A stretch of DNA of 5,439 bases, from the NCBI GenBank assembly GCA_013812805.1, contig JACCSV010000305.1:1-5439 (forward strand), in the 5' to 3' direction. The notes beneath the pieces were generated by a model. It searched no databases and had not been told where the DNA came from. It saw only the letters and a program-made list of their open reading frames with translations. Below are positions 1 through 5,220 of the stretch, piece after piece; the stretch's first letter is position 1; every line of letters begins with the position of its first letter. The position numbers were made by a program, and so were the translations under genes. The stretch comes from Sphingomonas sp. (GTDB lineage: Bacteria; Pseudomonadota; Alphaproteobacteria; Sphingomonadales; Sphingomonadaceae).

Positions 1-329
1 CGCGGGAGGAATTCGAAGATCGACAGCGTCAGCGCGTTGATCGGCGCGAGGATCTGGCCGACGCCCAGATATTGTAGAGCGGCCATGATGCCGACCAGCC
101 AGATGATCAGTTTGGCAATCGTCCCGATCTGGTGGCCGATCGTCTCATGCTGGTTTCCCGGGGTGTTCTTCTGGAGAGCAGGGGTCCGCGAAATCGCCTT
201 CTGCAGCGCCCATTTGACGGCTCGGGCGATCAGCCAAGTTGCGACGATGATCAATAGTGCGACGAGGACCTTGGGCCCCCACGTCATCAACTGGCCTTCC
301 CAATAATTGCTGCGACCGTCGTTATACAT
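1..329 (-). CDS. Mechanosensitive-channel-like membrane protein (MscS-type conserved TM helix), partial
   Basis: This is the N-terminal 109 residues of a membrane protein whose C-terminus lies beyond the left edge. The frame is open from an ATG at 329-327. The start is supported by AGGGAG at 341-336 on the minus strand, six bases upstream. After a short polar N-terminus comes a hydrophobic helix at about residues 21-36 (VLVALLIIVA core). A basic, polar loop follows at about 38-70, then a second hydrophobic helix at about 71-88 and an amphipathic stretch containing GVGQILAP. This pattern is typical of proteins annotated as mechanosensitive ion channel family with a conserved TM helix, which are inner-membrane proteins related to MscS; the pore and beta domain would be in the missing part. 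It starts 29 bases after the rarA stop with no terminator between, so cotranscription with rarA is likely. The family call is moderate because only the N-terminus is visible. Confidence 0.72.
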   Translation of the reverse strand, partial: MYNDGRSNYWEGQLMTWGPKVLVALLIIVATWLIARAVKWALQKAISRTPALQKNTPGNQHETIGHQIGTIAKLIIWLVGIMAALQYLGVGQILAPINALTLSIFEFLP

Positions 330-358
330 CGCTTGCTCCCTGCTGTTTTGTTTGTCGC

Positions 359-1693
359 TTAACCGCCCCGTGGCGCCTTTGTTTCACTCTGACGCCGCCG
401 TTCCGCCCAGAACTGCAGCCTTTCGCGAACGCGGGCTTCGAAACCGCGGTCCGACGGCTCATAAAAATTCTGCGGCTGCATTTCGTCGGGCCAATAATCG
501 CTGCCGGAAAATGCGTCCTCGGAATCATGGTCGTAGGCGTAATCCTTGCCGTAGCCTATCTGCTTCATCAGCTTGGTGGGGGCGTTGAGGATGCTTGCCG
601 GCGGCATCAGCGAGCCGGTGTCTTTAGCCGTCCGCCATGCCGATTTCTGCGCAACGTAAGCGGCGTTGGATTTGGGAGCGACCGCGCAATAGAGGCACGC
701 CTGGACGATCGCGAGCTCGCCTTCGGGCGAGCCGAGGAAATCGTAAGCGTCCTTGGCGGCCAGGCATTGCACCAGCGCTTGCGGATCGGCGAGGCCGATG
801 TCTTCCGAGGCGAAGCGGGTCAGGCGGCGGATCACGTACAGCGGCTCCTCGCCCGCGACCAGCATCCGCGCTAGGTAATAAAGCGCCGCCTGCGGGTCGG
901 AGCCGCGAAGGCTTTTGTGGAGCGCTGAGATGAGGTTGTAATGACCCTCGCGATCCTTGTCGTAGATCGGCACGCGGCGGTGCAGCAGCGCCGCCATTGC
1001 TGCGGGATCGAGCGGCTGGTCGAGCTCCACGTCGAAGATCGTCTCGACCTGGTTGAGCAGGAAGCGGCCGTCGCCGTCGGCGCTGGCGACCAGCGCCGCG
1101 CGCGCATCGTTGGTCAGTGGCAGCTCGCTGTCCACCTCGCGCTCGGCCCGCTCGATCAAAGTGCCCAGCGCTTCCTCGTTGAGGCGCCGCAGGATCAGCA
1201 CCTGGCAGCGCGACAGAAGCGCCGCGTTGAGCTCGAAACTGGGATTTTCGGTCGTTGCCCCGACCAGGGTGACGGTGCCGTCCTCGACAAAGGGAAGAAA
1301 ACCGTCCTGCTGGGCGCGATTGAAGCGGTGAATCTCGTCGACGAACAGCAAGGTGCGCTGGCCGGCGCGGGCCGCCGTCTTCGCCTCGGCAAACAGTTTC
1401 TTGAGGTCGGCGACGCCGGAGAACACCGCGGAGATGGCAACAAACCGTAAGCCCACGGCATCGGCGAGCAGCCGCGCGATGCTGGTCTTGCCGGTACCGG
1501 GCGGCCCCCACAGGACCATCGAGCCGAGCTTGCCAGCCGCCACCATCCGCCCGATCGCGCCCTCTGGCCCGGTGAGATGCTCCTGCCCGACAATCTCTTC
1601 GAGGCTGTTCGGGCGGAGCCGATCCGCGAGCGGCGCGATTGCAGCTGAACCTGCGTCCTGTCGCGGCTCCTGATCGGCGAAAAGGTCGGCCAT
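359..1693 (-). CDS. rarA: Replication-associated recombination protein A (RarA/MgsA, AAA+ ATPase)
   Basis: A 444-residue cytoplasmic AAA+ ATPase of the RarA/MgsA/WRNIP1 family, close to the usual family length. Family members act at stalled replication forks, bind SSB and DNA ends, and resemble clamp-loader subunits. Visible features are the family N-terminal motif PLADRLRP (21-28) and VGQEHL (35-40), Walker A GPPGTGKT (63-70), Walker B LLFVDEIH (115-122), sensor-1 GATTEN (145-150), and an SR arginine-finger pair in LLSRCQV (159-165). The MgsA C-terminal domain runs from about 249 (HYNLISALHKSLRGSD) through RRLTRFASEDIGLADP (289-304). The frame is open upstream to an ATG at 1807, but the extra 38 residues would overlap the divergent lipoprotein gene and do not look like the family. 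The ATG at 1693-1691 (MADLF) is therefore chosen, although no good Shine-Dalgarno precedes it. The gene is probably the first of a two-gene unit with the membrane protein at 1-329. Confidence 0.95.
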   Translation of the reverse strand: MADLFADQEPRQDAGSAAIAPLADRLRPNSLEEIVGQEHLTGPEGAIGRMVAAGKLGSMVLWGPPGTGKTSIARLLADAVGLRFVAISAVFSGVADLKKLFAEAKTAARAGQRTLLFVDEIHRFNRAQQDGFLPFVEDGTVTLVGATTENPSFELNAALLSRCQVLILRRLNEEALGTLIERAEREVDSELPLTNDARAALVASADGDGRFLLNQVETIFDVELDQPLDPAAMAALLHRRVPIYDKDREGHYNLISALHKSLRGSDPQAALYYLARMLVAGEEPLYVIRRLTRFASEDIGLADPQALVQCLAAKDAYDFLGSPEGELAIVQACLYCAVAPKSNAAYVAQKSAWRTAKDTGSLMPPASILNAPTKLMKQIGYGKDYAYDHDSEDAFSGSDYWPDEMQPQNFYEPSDRGFEARVRERLQFWAERRRQSETKAPRGG

Positions 1694-1696
1694 GGG

Positions 1697-1715
1697 GCGA
1701 GGCTTAGCGCCTCGC
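1697..1715 (-). promoter_or_regulatory. Perfect hairpin immediately upstream of the rarA start codon
   Basis: GCGAGGC (1697-1703) and GCCTCGC (1709-1715) form a perfect 7-bp inverted repeat around a 5-base loop, TTAGC. On the minus strand the stem ends three bases before the rarA ATG and fills the place where a ribosome binding site would be. No purine-rich Shine-Dalgarno is seen there. It could affect rarA translation, or it could be a chance feature of GC-rich DNA. Confidence 0.35.
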
Positions 1716-1723
1716 GCCAGGAA

Positions 1724-1753
1724 TGGCACGAGCCGCGACTTTGCTGCTATTCT
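1724..1753 (+). promoter_or_regulatory. Weak candidate promoter for the lipoprotein gene
   Basis: TATTCT at 1748-1753 is an acceptable -10 hexamer. TGGCAC at 1724-1729, 18 bases upstream, is only a poor -35 match. The pair lies in the 85-base divergent gap between rarA and the lipoprotein gene and would start transcription shortly before the GGGGGAGG ribosome binding site at 1766-1773. This is the best candidate seen in the gap, but it is weak. No convincing promoter for rarA was found on the opposite strand. Confidence 0.25.
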
Positions 1754-1778
1754 CCCGGTTCCAAAGGGGGAGGTCGAC

Positions 1779-2285
1779 ATGAAGAACATCGCACTGGTTG
1801 CTGCCATCGCAGCGCTCGCTGGCTGCTCGGTTGGCGCTCCCGATCAAAACCAACCGCAACCCGACGGCGAAGCGGTCAGGACGGTGGATTCGGACCAGGC
1901 CCGCCGCGAGCTCGAAGCAGCCAATGCGGCCTACGACCGAGCACTGGTCGCCGGCGACGCGGCGGCCCTCGCCAAAGTCTACACCGACGATTTTCAGATC
2001 ATCGACGATGATGCCGCAATCCACGGCAAGCAGCAGCAGATCGAATTCATGACCACCAAGGTCGATCTGCTGGACGCAAAGGCGGACGATGTCAGGGTAA
2101 CGATGCTGGGTCCAGACTCTGCGTTGCTCACCGGGCGGTTCACGGGGCGCTACCGGATGGACGGGAAGGAGAATGATTTCACCGAACGCTACACCAGCGT
2201 CTGGGTGCGCAAGCACGGTGAATGGAAGGTCAAGCACGAGCATGCGAGCCTCCTCCCCAAAGTCGGGAACATGCCCGCGACCTGA
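1779..2285 (+). CDS. Putative lipoprotein with DUF4440/NTF2-like domain
   Basis: A 168-residue exported protein. A short basic N-terminus (MKN), a hydrophobic core (IALVAAIAALAG) and the lipobox LAGC (13-16) predict lipidation at Cys16. Residue 17 is Ser rather than Asp, which fits the outer membrane if Lol rules apply. A Gln/Pro/Asp-rich linker follows (about 20-38). A cone-fold domain of DUF4440/SnoaL type then spans about 40-158, with ELEAANAAYDRALVAGDAAALAKVYTDDFQII at its start and a closing YTSVWVRKHGEWKVKHEHAS strand pair at 138-157. Such domains bind small molecules or serve as scaffolds, and no enzymatic role can be assigned here. The frame is open upstream to 1692, but the ATG at 1779 is chosen because GGGGGAGG (1766-1773) lies five bases before it and it yields the signal peptide. 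It is divergent from rarA and lies 61 bases upstream of padR on the same strand. Confidence 0.82.
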   Translation: MKNIALVAAIAALAGCSVGAPDQNQPQPDGEAVRTVDSDQARRELEAANAAYDRALVAGDAAALAKVYTDDFQIIDDDAAIHGKQQQIEFMTTKVDLLDAKADDVRVTMLGPDSALLTGRFTGRYRMDGKENDFTERYTSVWVRKHGEWKVKHEHASLLPKVGNMPAT

Positions 2286-2293
2286 AACAACCC

Positions 2294-2322
2294 TTGCGTA
2301 AGATGCATCTTAGATATATCTT
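2294..2322 (+). promoter_or_regulatory. Predicted padR promoter (sigma70-type)
   Basis: TTGCGT (2294-2299) and TATCTT (2317-2322) are separated by 17 bases, with 4/6 matches in each hexamer and the best possible spacing. The predicted start site would be near 2329, which leaves a leader of about 18 bases before the padR ATG at 2347. The spacer and the -10 are covered by the palindromic repeats described separately, as expected for a repressed, autoregulated promoter. The weak ribosome binding site is GAGAGA at 2335-2340. Confidence 0.55.
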
Positions 2323-2336
2323 AGACCCATCTTAGA
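2299..2336 (+). promoter_or_regulatory. Triple 11-bp-phased palindromic operator, probably for PadR autoregulation
   Basis: The octamer ATCTTAGA occurs three times, at 2307-2314, 2318-2325 and 2329-2336, with an exact 11-bp period. Each copy is the right half of a 14-bp dyad. The first dyad, TAAGATGCATCTTA (2299-2312), is a perfect palindrome. The second (2310-2323) pairs at 12 of 14 positions around the 10-bp core AGATATATCT. The third (2321-2334) keeps only its outer arms. The dyad centres at 2305.5, 2316.5 and 2327.5 would put three dimers on one face of the DNA. Together they cover the promoter spacer, the -10, the start site and the edge of the ribosome binding site. PadR proteins are known to repress their own genes through dyad operators. 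The assignment to this PadR is inferred from position. Confidence 0.7.
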
Positions 2337-2346
2337 GAGAATTGTC

Positions 2347-2982
2347 ATGGGACATGGTCATCACGGTGGATGCGGCAACTGGGGATCGTGGCCGTTCCGC
2401 GAGGAACTGTTCGGAATGGGCCCGAGCGGCCCGGGCCCATGGAGCGCCGGCTTCGGCCCGTTCCACTTCGACTTTGGCGGTCCTCCGGGCGATTCCGGCC
2501 GTGGCCGCCGCGGCCGGCGCGGGCGGATGTTCGGAAGCGGGCAGCTCCGGCTGGTGCTTCTGAAGCTGATCGCCGACGAGCCTCGCCATGGCTATGACCT
2601 GATCCGGGCAATCGAGGAGCTGACCGGCGGTGATTATGCGCCGAGCCCGGGCATCGTTTATCCCACCCTCACCCTGCTCCAGGACATGGGACTGATCGAG
2701 GAAGCACCGGGCGAGGGCGGGCGCAAGCCGTTCCAGGTGACGGAGGAGGGCCGGGCCCACCTCGAAGAAAATACGGAGGACATCGACGAATTGTTCGAGC
2801 GGCTGGAAGCAACCGGGTCGCACCGGCGCCGCGGCCAGCGGCCGGAGATGGGCCGGGCTGTCGGCAACCTGATGGCCGTCCTCAAGAACCGGGTCGCGCA
2901 GGAAGGCTGGAACGAAACGTTGCTCAACGAGGTGATCGACATCCTCGACGACGCCGCGCAGCGGATCGAGCGGGTCAAATGA
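2347..2982 (+). CDS. PadR-family transcriptional regulator, YqjI-like, with His/Gly-rich N-terminal extension
   Basis: A 211-residue cytoplasmic DNA-binding protein. Residues 1-50 are an unusual Gly/Pro/Phe-rich extension beginning MGHGHHGGCG, with His3, His5, His6 and Cys9 as possible metal ligands. A basic linker, GRGRRGRRGR (51-60), follows. The PadR winged-helix domain spans about 66-141: GQLRLVLLKLI, HGYDLIRAIE (81-90), the recognition region PSPGIVYPTLTLLQDMGLIEE (99-119), and wing FQVTEEGR (129-136). A C-terminal helical dimerisation segment covers about 160-211. E. coli YqjI, a nickel-responsive PadR repressor, has the same plan with a His/Cys-rich N-terminus, though a longer and richer one; metal sensing here is inference. 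The gene is probably autoregulated through the repeats at 2299-2336. Its stop codon directly abuts that of the convergent glycosyltransferase. No YqjH-type reductase or other obvious target is adjacent. Confidence 0.88.
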   Translation: MGHGHHGGCGNWGSWPFREELFGMGPSGPGPWSAGFGPFHFDFGGPPGDSGRGRRGRRGRMFGSGQLRLVLLKLIADEPRHGYDLIRAIEELTGGDYAPSPGIVYPTLTLLQDMGLIEEAPGEGGRKPFQVTEEGRAHLEENTEDIDELFERLEATGSHRRRGQRPEMGRAVGNLMAVLKNRVAQEGWNETLLNEVIDILDDAAQRIERVK

Positions 2983-4152
2983 TCAGCGGCCGGTCATTCG
3001 CCCGTAGCGGAGCCGGCGCTCGATGACCCGGCTGTAGACGCCAAACACCGCGGAGTTGATTCGGTCCCAGTCCATCGTCTTGGCAAAAGCGAGCCCCGCT
3101 TCGCCATGCGCGGAGCGAAGCTTCGGATCGGCATAGGCCGCAAGTGCATCGGCGTAGGCTTCGGCGTCTCCGGGATCGACCAGCAGCCCGGTCTCGCCAT
3201 CGCGCACCAGGCTGGTCGCGCCGGTGGCGACGGCCGCGACCACCGGCAACCGGCAAGCCATCGCTTCCAGCGTGACGTTTCCGAATGTCTCGGTGATCGA
3301 CGGGTTGAGGAAGACATCGGTGCTGGCCAGCGCTCGAGCGAGATCGGCGCCTTCCTGGTGGCCAACGAACACAGCCGAATCGGGGAGCCGTGTTTCGAAC
3401 CAGCCACGGGCCGGGCCCTCGCCGATCACGACGACCCGGTGCGCCACGCCCCGGGCCTCCAGCGTGTCGATTGCCTCGGCAAACACGTCCAGCCCCTTTT
3501 CCATGACGATCCGGCCGAGGAAGGCGACGATCATTTCGTCGTCAGCGACGCCGATGCCGCGGCGCCAGCCCATGTCGCGCCGTTCGGGGCTGAACTGTTC
3601 GCGATCGACGCCGCGCGCCCAGATCGAGATATACCTGTTCATCCGCTGCGCCCGAAGCACCGCGGCGGTCGACTCGGAGGGCGCAAGCAGCGCGTCGCAG
3701 CGCCGGTAGAGACGCCGCAGGACCGCCCGGGCCGCCGGCTCCAGCATCTCCATATGATAATAAGCGAGGTAGGTTTCGAACCGCGTGTGCACGGACGCGA
3801 CGGCGGGGATGTTGCGCCGCCTTGCCCAGCTGACCGCGCGGTGCGCGACAATGTCCGGGCTGGCGATATGGGCGACGTTGGGAGCGAAACGCTCCATGTC
3901 GCGGCGCACCGCGGGCGGCAATGCCAGCGGTAGCCGGTATTCGGACCGGAACGGGATCGCCATCGACGGAACGCTGACGACTTCGCCGGTCGCCTTGAAC
4001 GCCGGCTCGTCGACCGTTGGCGCATAAATCCTGACATTTGCGCCCTGCCGAAGAAGATAACCGACGAGGCGGTTGAGCGCCTGGTTCGCGCCATCGCGAA
4101 CATAATTGTAGTTGCCCGAAAAGAGGGCGATTCGAAGGTCGCTGGGCAGCAT
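2983..4152 (-). CDS. GT4-family (GT-B fold) glycosyltransferase
   Basis: A 389-residue retaining glycosyltransferase of CAZy GT4 type. The N-terminal acceptor domain (about 5-195) opens with RIALFSGNYNYVRDGANQALNRLVGYLLRQG (7-37), which contains the glycine-containing first loop of the fold. It continues with HIASPDIVAHRAV (95-107) and VASVHTRFETYLAYYH (118-133). The C-terminal nucleotide-sugar domain begins near 205 with IVAFLGRIVMEKGLDVF (208-224). It carries the E-x7-E signature ETFGNVTLE (E288 and E296) and GATSLVRDGETGLLVDPGD (311-329). The layout resembles SQD2-like and mannosyltransferase-type enzymes that add sugars to lipids. A glycolipid role would suit a sphingomonad but is not shown. 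No transmembrane segment is seen. The frame is open upstream to 4497, but the ATG at 4152-4150 is chosen because the conserved domain starts six residues later and the upstream part is antisense to the glycosylase gene. The ribosome binding site is weak (GGA only). Confidence 0.88.
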   Translation of the reverse strand: MLPSDLRIALFSGNYNYVRDGANQALNRLVGYLLRQGANVRIYAPTVDEPAFKATGEVVSVPSMAIPFRSEYRLPLALPPAVRRDMERFAPNVAHIASPDIVAHRAVSWARRRNIPAVASVHTRFETYLAYYHMEMLEPAARAVLRRLYRRCDALLAPSESTAAVLRAQRMNRYISIWARGVDREQFSPERRDMGWRRGIGVADDEMIVAFLGRIVMEKGLDVFAEAIDTLEARGVAHRVVVIGEGPARGWFETRLPDSAVFVGHQEGADLARALASTDVFLNPSITETFGNVTLEAMACRLPVVAAVATGATSLVRDGETGLLVDPGDAEAYADALAAYADPKLRSAHGEAGLAFAKTMDWDRINSAVFGVYSRVIERRLRYGRMTGR

Positions 4153-4206
4153 CGGTTCCGGCCTTAGATGCGCAAGCCGCGAATCGCCAAACGGGTGCAA
4201 CTGACC

Positions 4207-4743
4207 ATGCGACAGCAGATCAAGCAGGGATTGCCGCCGATCGCGCCTGCCGATGCGCGTCTGTTCATTCTTGGTAGCCTGCCCGGCGACCCCTCGCTCG
4301 GCGCCAGGCGCTATTACGCACACCCTCGGAACCACTTCTGGCGACTGGTCGGGGACGCGCTGGGCGAGGACCTGGTCCCGCTCGGCTATGACGAGCGGCT
4401 GCGGCGGCTCGGCGAGCGGCGGATCGGACTGTGGGACGTGATAGCCAATGCGGAACGGCGCGGCAGCCTCGACCAGGCGATCCGCGGCGCCGACCACAAC
4501 CCACTGGCCGATTATTTTGCCGCCTTTGCGGAGCTAGAAGCCATCGCCTTCAACGGCATCACCGCCGCGAGCGCGGGCCGCAAGCTGCTCGCCGGGACCG
4601 GCCTGACCCTGATCGACCTGCCGTCCTCCAGCCCGGCGAACACCCGGCCGTTCGCTCAGAAGGCGGAAGCCTGGCAGGCCCTGGCGCGCTACGTCGGATC
4701 GGGCTTGCCCCCGGCGGCGATTGAATGCCAGTGGGACCAATGA
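4207..4743 (+). CDS. DNA-deoxyinosine glycosylase (hypoxanthine-DNA glycosylase, UDG superfamily family 6 type)
   Basis: A 178-residue enzyme that should cleave the N-glycosidic bond of deaminated bases, chiefly deoxyinosine, to start base excision repair. Motif-1-like GSLPGDPSL (23-31) lacks the usual catalytic Asp/Asn of other UDG families. It is followed by YYAHPRNHFW (36-45), whose Asn42 is the likely counterpart of the catalytic Asn described for family 6 enzymes. GLWDVI (74-79), the FNG strand end (115-117) and the DNA-intercalation motif LPSSSPAN (138-145) complete the fold. The length is normal for the family. An in-frame ATG at 4168 would add 13 basic residues. The ATG at 4207 is preferred because it already gives about 20 residues before the first conserved strand and leaves 54 rather than 15 bases for the divergent control region. 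Neither start has a strong ribosome binding site. The stop overlaps the next gene as ATGA. Confidence 0.85.
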   Translation: MRQQIKQGLPPIAPADARLFILGSLPGDPSLGARRYYAHPRNHFWRLVGDALGEDLVPLGYDERLRRLGERRIGLWDVIANAERRGSLDQAIRGADHNPLADYFAAFAELEAIAFNGITAASAGRKLLAGTGLTLIDLPSSSPANTRPFAQKAEAWQALARYVGSGLPPAAIECQWDQ

Positions 4744-5036
4744 GCGACGTGGACGATCCCGACGACGACCTCGAAGGCAGCGACGGTCGCCTGTCGATGG
4801 TCGACGAAGCTCTGGTCGCCGGCAACATCGCCAACACCAACGGTCTGTTGGTGATCCTCGCCAAGCTGGTCGCCAAGGGCGTGTTCGACCAGGACGACCT
4901 AAAGGCCTTTTCAGACAGTTATTCCAAGCCGCTCGACCATGTCGGTATGCGCGAAAACGAGTTGGTCGGGCAGATGCAGGACCAGATGGAATCGACTCTC
5001 GCCGAGCTGATGCGCTTCCTTCGGGAAAGCGAGTGA
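4740..5036 (+). CDS. Conserved-looking small acidic helical protein of unknown function
   Basis: A 98-residue cytoplasmic protein that I do not recognise. The first 16 residues are very acidic (MSDVDDPDDDLEGSDG) and probably disordered. Residues 19-46 form an amphipathic helix with a hydrophobic centre (NGLLVILAKLVAKGVF, 34-49), too short and charged for a confident membrane span. A helical C-terminal half follows (DLKAFSDSY, then GQMQDQMESTLAELMRFLRESE at 77-98, coiled-coil-like). There is no Cys, signal peptide or known motif. The ATG at 4740 overlaps the glycosylase stop (ATGA, 4740-4743), with GGGA at 4733-4736 as a close ribosome binding site, so translation is probably coupled to the glycosylase. 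An in-frame ATG at 4725 would add five residues. The composition matches its neighbours, which supports a real gene. Confidence 0.75.
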   Translation: MSDVDDPDDDLEGSDGRLSMVDEALVAGNIANTNGLLVILAKLVAKGVFDQDDLKAFSDSYSKPLDHVGMRENELVGQMQDQMESTLAELMRFLRESE

Positions 5037-5055
5037 AGTGGCGGCCGGCGCCACT
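5037..5055 (+). terminator. GC-rich hairpin directly after the 98-residue gene
   Basis: AGTGGCG (5037-5043) and CGCCACT (5049-5055) form a perfect 7-bp stem around a 5-base loop. The stem begins at the first base after the TGA stop. No T-tract follows, so it is not a standard intrinsic terminator. It may stabilise the 3' end or assist termination of the glycosylase operon before the tRNA promoter. Confidence 0.45.
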
Positions 5056-5057
5056 GA

Positions 5058-5086
5058 TTGACTAGACCGGGCCCAGCCCACATATG
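5058..5086 (+). promoter_or_regulatory. tRNA-Glu promoter with GC-rich discriminator
   Basis: TTGACT (5058-5063, 5/6 to the -35 consensus) and CATATG (5081-5086, weak -10) are separated by 17 bases. TATGGC at 5083-5088 is an alternative -10. Downstream, 5087-5101 is almost entirely G and C, as in stable-RNA promoters under stringent (ppGpp/DksA) control. Transcription would start near 5092-5095, leaving a 5' leader of less than ten bases for RNase P to remove. Confidence 0.5.
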
Positions 5087-5101
5087 GCCGCTCCCGCGCA
5101 C

Positions 5102-5177
5102 GGCCCCTTCGTCTAGCGGTCTAGGACGTCGCCCTCTCACGGCGAAAACACGGGTTCGAGTCCCGTAGGGGTCACCA
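5102..5177 (+). tRNA. tRNA-Glu (anticodon CTC), CCA encoded
   Basis: A complete 76-base cloverleaf. The acceptor stem GGCCCCT/AGGGGTC (5102-5108 with 5167-5173) has seven pairs including one G-U. The D arm is GTCT/GGAC (5111-5114 with 5124-5127). The anticodon stem TCGCC/GGCGA (5129-5133 with 5141-5145) encloses loop CTCTCAC, with anticodon CTC at 5136-5138 reading GAG. The variable region has four bases. The T arm is ACGGG/CCCGT around TTCGAGT (5150-5166). The discriminator is A5174 and CCA is encoded at 5175-5177. The 5' half closely resembles E. coli tRNA-Glu (CCCCTTCGTCTAG). The integrase gene 76 bases downstream suggests that the 3' part of this gene is a phage or island attachment site. 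Confidence 0.96.
5150..5177 (+). other. Putative attachment site (attL) in the tRNA-Glu 3' end
   Basis: Tyrosine-recombinase islands usually integrate into the T-arm and 3' end of a tRNA gene and restore the gene with an identical stretch carried by the element. The integrase at 5253 reads away from the tRNA, and base composition falls right after the CCA end. Both fit an attL here. The exact core cannot be set because the second copy lies outside the window. Confidence 0.45.
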
Positions 5178-5179
5178 AA

Positions 5180-5211
5180 TGCGGGGTCAGCCGCAGTTTT
5201 CTTTGTTTTTT
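5180..5211 (+). terminator. Rho-independent terminator of tRNA-Glu
   Basis: TGCGG (5180-5184) and CCGCA (5191-5195) form a 5-bp stem around a 6-base loop. A T-rich tract at 5197-5211 (TTTTCTTTGTTTTTT) follows. It begins two bases after the encoded CCA. It may belong to the host tRNA or to the inserted element, depending on where the att core ends. Confidence 0.75.
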
Positions 5212-5220
5212 GGTCATAAA

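Noticed and set aside
941..1450. 169-residue plus-strand frame
   Set aside because: It is antisense to the conserved AAA+ core of rarA and has no recognisable domain or ribosome binding site.
624..1511. 295-residue Arg/Ala-rich frame on the minus strand inside rarA
   Set aside because: It is a frame-shifted shadow of rarA, with the Arg/Ala/Gly-rich composition typical of out-of-frame GC-rich DNA.
1724..1745. Sigma-54-like promoter (TGGCACG followed by TTGCT)
   Set aside because: The GG and GC elements are 18 bases apart instead of the required 12, so sigma-54 could not use both.
1694..1807. Longer rarA start at 1807
   Set aside because: The added 38 residues are not family-like and would overlap the lipoprotein start and its ribosome binding site.
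2307..2336. Short repeats as a possible CRISPR or tandem satellite
   Set aside because: The 11-bp period with 8-bp repeats is far too short for CRISPR, and the dyad structure over a promoter is better explained as an operator.
2332..2823. 163-residue minus-strand frame over padR
   Set aside because: It is the antisense shadow of the PadR coding sequence and would end inside the operator.
3106..3933. 275-residue plus-strand frame
   Set aside because: It is antisense to the well-supported glycosyltransferase and has a low-complexity, out-of-frame composition.
4153..4497. Longer glycosyltransferase reading frame starting at 4497
   Set aside because: The extra 115 residues are antisense to the glycosylase gene and lack glycosyltransferase features. 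The conserved domain begins right after the ATG at 4152.
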